Of a DNA stretch of 10,329 nt, positions 6,980 to 10,329 are shown piece after piece (the stretch's first letter is position 1; every line of letters starts with the position of its first letter). Under the pieces are notes generated by a model that made no database searches, was not told where the DNA came from, and saw only the letters and a program-made list of their open reading frames with translations. This stretch comes from Acidobacteriaceae bacterium (GTDB taxonomy: Bacteria; Acidobacteriota; Terriglobia; Terriglobales; Acidobacteriaceae): the NCBI GenBank assembly GCA_003165855.1, contig PMXH01000344.1:1-10329 (forward strand). The letters run 5' to 3'. The translations under genes and the position numbers were made by a program.

Positions 6980-8116
6980 ATGGCCCTCCTGGATGGGCGC
7001 CGGTTATCTCGCCCTAAGGCCCTAGTTCGGAAGTCCCTCCTGGTTCAATACTCGAACCCAGCTTGTGTATGGTTGCGTAGAATCGGCCCACGATTTTCTC
7101 TTCACGGGATGCTTCTCGCGGTGGGTCTAGCGTGTGGCTTGCCGGCGGCTGCCATGGGGCAGACGGACGTGAACGATGTCCACGTCATGGCGCGCGAAGT
7201 CCAGCCCCCCGACGCGGAGAGAGCGAAAACGGAGGAAGTTGCGACGCAGACCATCGTCTCTCCGTCCCTGAATACGCACGTGCGTCCGCTGAAGGTGTCC
7301 GCAGACTTGGTGCTGGTCCCGGTGACGATTACCGATCCGATGAACCGGCTGGTGACCGGACTGGAGAAGGAGAACTTCCAGCTGTTTGAAGGACCCGCGG
7401 CGCAAGAGATCAAGAGTTTCTCGAGTGAGGACGCGCCGGTTTCCCTGGGGGTGATCTTCGATTCCAGCCGGAGCATGAGCAGCAAGATGGATCGGGCGAA
7501 GGATGCGGTGATGGAGTTCTTCAAGACCGCCAATCCGCAAGACGAATTCTTCATGATCACTTTCTCGGACGCGCCCGAGGTGGTCAACGACTTCACCAGC
7601 TCCGTGGACGAGATTCAAGGCAAGCTGATCTACGCCGTACCGCGAAGGATGACCGCGCTCCTGGATGCGATCTACATGGGCGTCAGCAAGATGAGGCAGG
7701 CGAAGTACGCGAAGAAGGCGCTTCTGATCATCTCCGATGGGGGCGACAATCACAGCCGCTACACGGAGAACGAGATCAAGTCTCTGGTAAAGGAAGCGGA
7801 CGTGATGGTGTATGCCATCGGCATTTACGACCGGTATTTTCCAACCGAGGAAGAGCGCCTGGGTCCGGAACTACTGGGGGAGATCGCGGAACTGACGGGT
7901 GGGCGGGCGTTTACGGTGGAGAACCCGAACGACCTGGCCGATGTGGCGACGAAGATCGGAGTCGAACTGCGCAACCAGTATGTGCTGGGGTATCGCCCCA
8001 GCAAGGTAGTGCGGGACGGCAAATGGCGTAAGATCAAAGTGAAGTTACTGCCGCCGAAAGGACTGCCACCACTCCGAGTGTATGCCAGGACCGGATATTA
8101 CGCGCCTGAAGAATAA
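6980..8116 (+). CDS. Secreted vWA protein, VWFA-related Acidobacterial domain type (first of pair)
   Basis: From ATG at 6980 (good Shine-Dalgarno) this gives 378 residues. The N terminus is long and basic, including RRIGPR, before a hydrophobic core at about 44-58 ending in AAAMG-Q. ATG at 7109 would give a much shorter n-region. A beta module at about 105-148 (VPVTITDPMNRLVTGLEKENFQLFEG) precedes the vWA domain at 150-325. The MIDAS metal site looks complete: D161, S163 and S165 in DSSRS, T225 in RRMTALLDA, and D253 in ISDGGDN. The protein ends in RNQYVLGYRP...ARTGYYAPEE, a tail shared with the next gene. Such domains bind proteins or other ligands through a metal ion; the partner of this family is unknown. 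It is the first gene of a two-gene unit. Confidence 0.9.
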   Translation: MALLDGRRLSRPKALVRKSLLVQYSNPACVWLRRIGPRFSLHGMLLAVGLACGLPAAAMGQTDVNDVHVMAREVQPPDAERAKTEEVATQTIVSPSLNTHVRPLKVSADLVLVPVTITDPMNRLVTGLEKENFQLFEGPAAQEIKSFSSEDAPVSLGVIFDSSRSMSSKMDRAKDAVMEFFKTANPQDEFFMITFSDAPEVVNDFTSSVDEIQGKLIYAVPRRMTALLDAIYMGVSKMRQAKYAKKALLIISDGGDNHSRYTENEIKSLVKEADVMVYAIGIYDRYFPTEEERLGPELLGEIAELTGGRAFTVENPNDLADVATKIGVELRNQYVLGYRPSKVVRDGKWRKIKVKLLPPKGLPPLRVYARTGYYAPEE

Positions 8117-9275
8117 GTGGGCTGCGAGTGTTTTTCTTTTTCTAAGGTACGCGATCTGGGCTGGGGCTGCGGCCGCGGTGCTGACGCAGCCTTTCGCCGG
8201 GCACGCGGAGTGGAGGACTTCACAGCTCCAGTCTAACGCTGTTCAATCCAACGCTGTTCAGTCCAGCCCTGTTCAATCCAACCCTGTTCAATCCAACCCT
8301 GTCCAATCTGAATCAACCCAGCAGCAGCCGGTCCCACCGCAACCTCTTCCATCGCAGTCCCCATCGGGCGGGGGTTCAAAGCCACCTGCCAGTTCGAGTC
8401 AAGAGCAATCCCGCGACGAGAACGGAACATTTGTCATCCGCAAGGATGTGGACGAGGTCATGTTGCACGCCACGGTGGTGGACGACAGGCAGCACATTGT
8501 GACCGACCTTGAGCGAAATGCGTTCACAGTCCTGGAGGACGGAAAACCGCAGAATATTGTGTCGTTCCGGCATGAAGACATACCCGTGGCCATGGGGATC
8601 GTGATCGACAACTCCGGCTCAATGCGGGAAAAGCGGGCTAAGGTGAACCAGGCAGCGCTGAACCTGGTGCGGTCGAGCAATCCACAGGACGAAGTGTTTG
8701 TGGTGAATTTCAACGACGAATATTATCTCGACCAGGATTTCACCAACGACCTGCTGAAATTGAAAGAGGCTCTGGAGAAGATTGACGCCAAAGGTGGAAC
8801 GGCGCTGTATGAAGCGGTGGTGGCTTCGGCCGATCACTTGAAGCGAAACGCCAGGCTGGAGCGGAAAGTGTTGTTCGTGGTGACCGACGGAGAAGACAAT
8901 GCCAGCCGGGAAACCTTGGAGCAAGCGGTGAAGCAGTTGCAGGACGAAAACGGTCCGTCGGTGTATGCGATCGGGATCCTGGGCGATGAAGATCATCCCA
9001 AGCGAGCCAAGCGGGCGCTGGAGATCATTGCGCAACGGACCGGGGGGCTGGCGTTTTTCCCGAAGACTCTTGATGAGGTGGATGAGATAAGCCGGCAAGT
9101 GGCGCACGACATCCGGAATCAGTACACGATCGGCTACAAGCCGACGAATCCGCGGGCGAGCGGCGGCTTCCGGACGATCCGCGTAGAGGCAAAGGCGAAA
9201 GGGCACGGCAAACTTTTGGTGCGGACAAAGAGCGGCTACTACGCGGGTTTGCAGCCGGCGGCTGGGACTAAGTAG
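8082..9275 (+). CDS. Secreted vWA protein, VWFA-related Acidobacterial domain type (second of pair)
   Basis: This 397-residue paralogue starts at ATG 8082, inside the last 35 bp of the preceding gene. No later ATG precedes the conserved domain and no strong Shine-Dalgarno is visible, so translational coupling is likely. The signal peptide spans residues 1-42, with a cleavage site of AGHA-EW. A low-complexity region follows at 47-110: a VQSNP array, then Gln/Pro/Ser-rich sequence. A beta module at about 120-160 (TVVDDRQHIVTDLERNAFTV) leads into the vWA domain at 160-345. The MIDAS residues are D176, S178 and S180 (DNSGS), T240 (GGTALYEA) and D269 (VTDGEDN). The C-terminal RNQYTIGYKP...SGYYAG matches the end of the first vWA protein. 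Export and metal-dependent ligand binding are expected; the substrate is unknown. Confidence 0.92.
   Translation: MPGPDITRLKNKWAASVFLFLRYAIWAGAAAAVLTQPFAGHAEWRTSQLQSNAVQSNAVQSSPVQSNPVQSNPVQSESTQQQPVPPQPLPSQSPSGGGSKPPASSSQEQSRDENGTFVIRKDVDEVMLHATVVDDRQHIVTDLERNAFTVLEDGKPQNIVSFRHEDIPVAMGIVIDNSGSMREKRAKVNQAALNLVRSSNPQDEVFVVNFNDEYYLDQDFTNDLLKLKEALEKIDAKGGTALYEAVVASADHLKRNARLERKVLFVVTDGEDNASRETLEQAVKQLQDENGPSVYAIGILGDEDHPKRAKRALEIIAQRTGGLAFFPKTLDEVDEISRQVAHDIRNQYTIGYKPTNPRASGGFRTIRVEAKAKGHGKLLVRTKSGYYAGLQPAAGTK
8229..8318 (+). repeat. 15-bp tandem array encoding VQSNP/VQSNA
   Basis: Five 15-bp units run head to tail at 8229-8243, 8244-8258, 8259-8273, 8274-8288 and 8289-8303. A decayed sixth follows at 8304-8318. 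A typical unit is CAATCCAACCCTGTT, and the fourth and fifth differ by a single base. The array encodes a flexible QSNPV spacer between the signal peptide cleavage site and the folded part. The high identity of adjacent units suggests recent expansion and possible copy-number variation between strains. Confidence 0.9.
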
Positions 9276-9375
9276 AGAAAAACCGAACGCCTAGTCGGGT
9301 AGATAGTGCGTTCTCAATCATTGTCTCAAGTGAAACGATGGTAACGGATTGAGCCGTAATCAAGCGACCGGGCAA
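9276..9375. other. Intergenic spacer before the cysteine synthase gene
   Basis: No gene is visible here. The only structure is a 7-bp inverted repeat, CTCAATC at 9313-9319 and GATTGAG at 9347-9353, with a 27-base interval. No hairpin followed by a T-run marks an intrinsic terminator for the vWA pair. Confidence 0.4.
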
Positions 9376-9404
9376 TTGACGATTTCAAACTATCCCCTTA
9401 CCCT
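9376..9404 (+). promoter_or_regulatory. Possible promoter of the cysteine synthase gene
   Basis: TTGACG at 9376-9381 is a strong -35 match. Seventeen bases later TACCCT at 9399-9404 is a weak -10 keeping the key first, second and last positions. The expected start of transcription, about seven bases on, coincides with the GTG at 9410. No Shine-Dalgarno precedes that GTG, so the transcript may be leaderless. Confidence 0.35.
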
Positions 9405-9409
9405 GTAGC

Positions 9410-10329
9410 GTGCACCTGAAAAGCTCTGAAGCCTCCCATCTGCGCGTCACCGACGACATCACTGAACTGGTCGGCGGGACTCCCATGTTGCAATTGAAGC
9501 GGCTGCCTCCCGCTGGCTCGGCCGACATCTTCGCCAAGCTCGAATACTTGAACCCTGGTGGCAGCGTGAAGGACCGCGCCGCTATTGGGATTATCCGCAG
9601 GGCGGAGCGGGAGGGTAAGCTCGCGCCCGGCGGGACCATCGTCGAAGCCACGGCGGGGAACACGGGGATAGGGTTGGCGCTGATCGGGGTGAACCGCGGT
9701 TACAAGGTGAAGCTGTTTGTGCCGGAAAACTTCTCGGAGGAGAAAGTGATCATCATGCGGGCGCTGGGGGCGGAGGTTGCGCGCACCCCGGACGAGGAGG
9801 GGATGAAGGGAGCGATCCGGCGGGCAAAGGAGTTGGTGGCCGGCGACAGCAGCGCATTCATGGCTGGACAGTTTGAGAATCCGGCGAATCCCGATTATCA
9901 CTACGAAACGACCGCAGTGGAAATGTTTGAACAGATGGGTGGGAAAGTGGATGCCGTGGTTTTGGGCTGCGGGACCTGTGGAACGTTTACCGGTGTGGCG
10001 CGATATATGAAGGAGCATGCGCCGGGAGTGAAGGCGTTCGCGGTGGAAACGCAGGGCTCGATTCTGGCGGGGGGACAACCGGGTCCGCATAAGGTGGAAG
10101 GGATCGGGGTGAGTTTCATCCCCAAGACGTTTGACGCGTCAGTGTGCGATGAAGTGATCATGGTGACGGACGAAGATGCTTTTAGAACGGTGAAACAGTT
10201 GGCGGCGCAGGAAGGCGTGCTGGCGGGGTCGAGCGGGGGCGCGGCGGTGTACGCGGCGCTGTTGGTGGCGCGGCGGTTGGGTGCGGGGAAACGCGTGGCG
10301 ACGATCATTCCGGATTCGGCGGAGCGGTA
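9410..10329 (+). CDS. PLP-dependent cysteine synthase / cystathionine beta-synthase family protein (3' end cut by window)
   Basis: 306 codons are visible and the frame runs off the right edge. The enzyme should use pyridoxal phosphate to join a sulfur donor with O-acetylserine (cysteine synthase) or serine and homocysteine (cystathionine beta-synthase). The PLP lysine is K54 in NPGGSVKDR, the substrate-binding loop is TAGNTG at 81-86, and the serine pair near the PLP ring nitrogen is in AGSSGGAA at 272-279. The phosphate-binding loop at 188-192 reads GTCGT rather than the usual GTGGT. The start is GTG at 9410: a TGA lies upstream in frame and the first ATG would remove the conserved GGTPM region. 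About 10-20 C-terminal residues of the core fold, and any extra regulatory domain, lie outside the window, so CysK, CysM and CBS cannot be separated here. Confidence 0.92.
   Translation, partial: MHLKSSEASHLRVTDDITELVGGTPMLQLKRLPPAGSADIFAKLEYLNPGGSVKDRAAIGIIRRAEREGKLAPGGTIVEATAGNTGIGLALIGVNRGYKVKLFVPENFSEEKVIIMRALGAEVARTPDEEGMKGAIRRAKELVAGDSSAFMAGQFENPANPDYHYETTAVEMFEQMGGKVDAVVLGCGTCGTFTGVARYMKEHAPGVKAFAVETQGSILAGGQPGPHKVEGIGVSFIPKTFDASVCDEVIMVTDEDAFRTVKQLAAQEGVLAGSSGGAAVYAALLVARRLGAGKRVATIIPDSAER

Noticed and set aside
8229..8318. CRISPR array
   Set aside because: The repeats are contiguous 15-bp coding units with no spacers, in frame with a secreted protein.
9284..9353. Intrinsic terminator after the second vWA gene
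   Set aside because: Only a weak CCGA/TCGG pairing and a widely spaced 7-bp dyad are present, with no T-run.

Overview
The window most likely comes from an acidobacterium (Acidobacteriota, Terriglobia/Koribacter-like). The main reason is a tandem pair of secreted von Willebrand A proteins of the 'VWFA-related Acidobacterial domain' type. Supporting signs are a PEGA-repeat/TPR envelope protein, a DUF1015 protein, a GC-rich background with frequent GTG/TTG starts, and GC-rich palindromes of the kind scattered through such genomes. This assignment is inference from gene content; no 16S or other marker gene is present.

Layout. Bases 1-616 hold no gene I can support, only short inverted and direct repeats. 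A large plus-strand gene (617-3259) encodes a TPR / transmembrane / triple-PEGA / LamG-like protein. It converges on a minus-strand cluster that reads right to left: DUF1015 protein (6808-5459), a cell-wall amidase overlapping it by 14 bp (5472-3982), then a membrane-anchored GerMN protein (3881-3282). From a divergent promoter region (about 6809-6979) two plus-strand secreted vWA proteins follow (6980-8116 and 8082-9275), overlapping by 35 bp. A PLP-dependent cysteine synthase/cystathionine beta-synthase family gene starts at 9410 and runs off the right edge.

How the genes work together. The amidase and GerMN protein form a plausible envelope/peptidoglycan pair, co-transcribed with the DUF1015 gene. 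The two vWA proteins are probably co-expressed paralogues with intact MIDAS metal sites, acting outside the cytoplasmic membrane. The PEGA protein is also an envelope protein. The cysteine synthase is ordinary metabolism.

The most unusual structure is not a gene. The whole gap between the amidase stop codon and the GerMN ATG is filled by an AT-rich inverted repeat of about 40-bp arms (3884-3981). Each arm is itself an array in which AATT recurs exactly every 8 bp, five times per arm, and the 8-bp phase is kept across the loop. Other points of note are a GC-rich multi-palindrome inside the 5' end of the amidase gene, three separate 15-bp coding arrays in two proteins, a possible leaderless GTG start for the cysteine synthase gene, and a cysteine in that enzyme's PLP phosphate loop.
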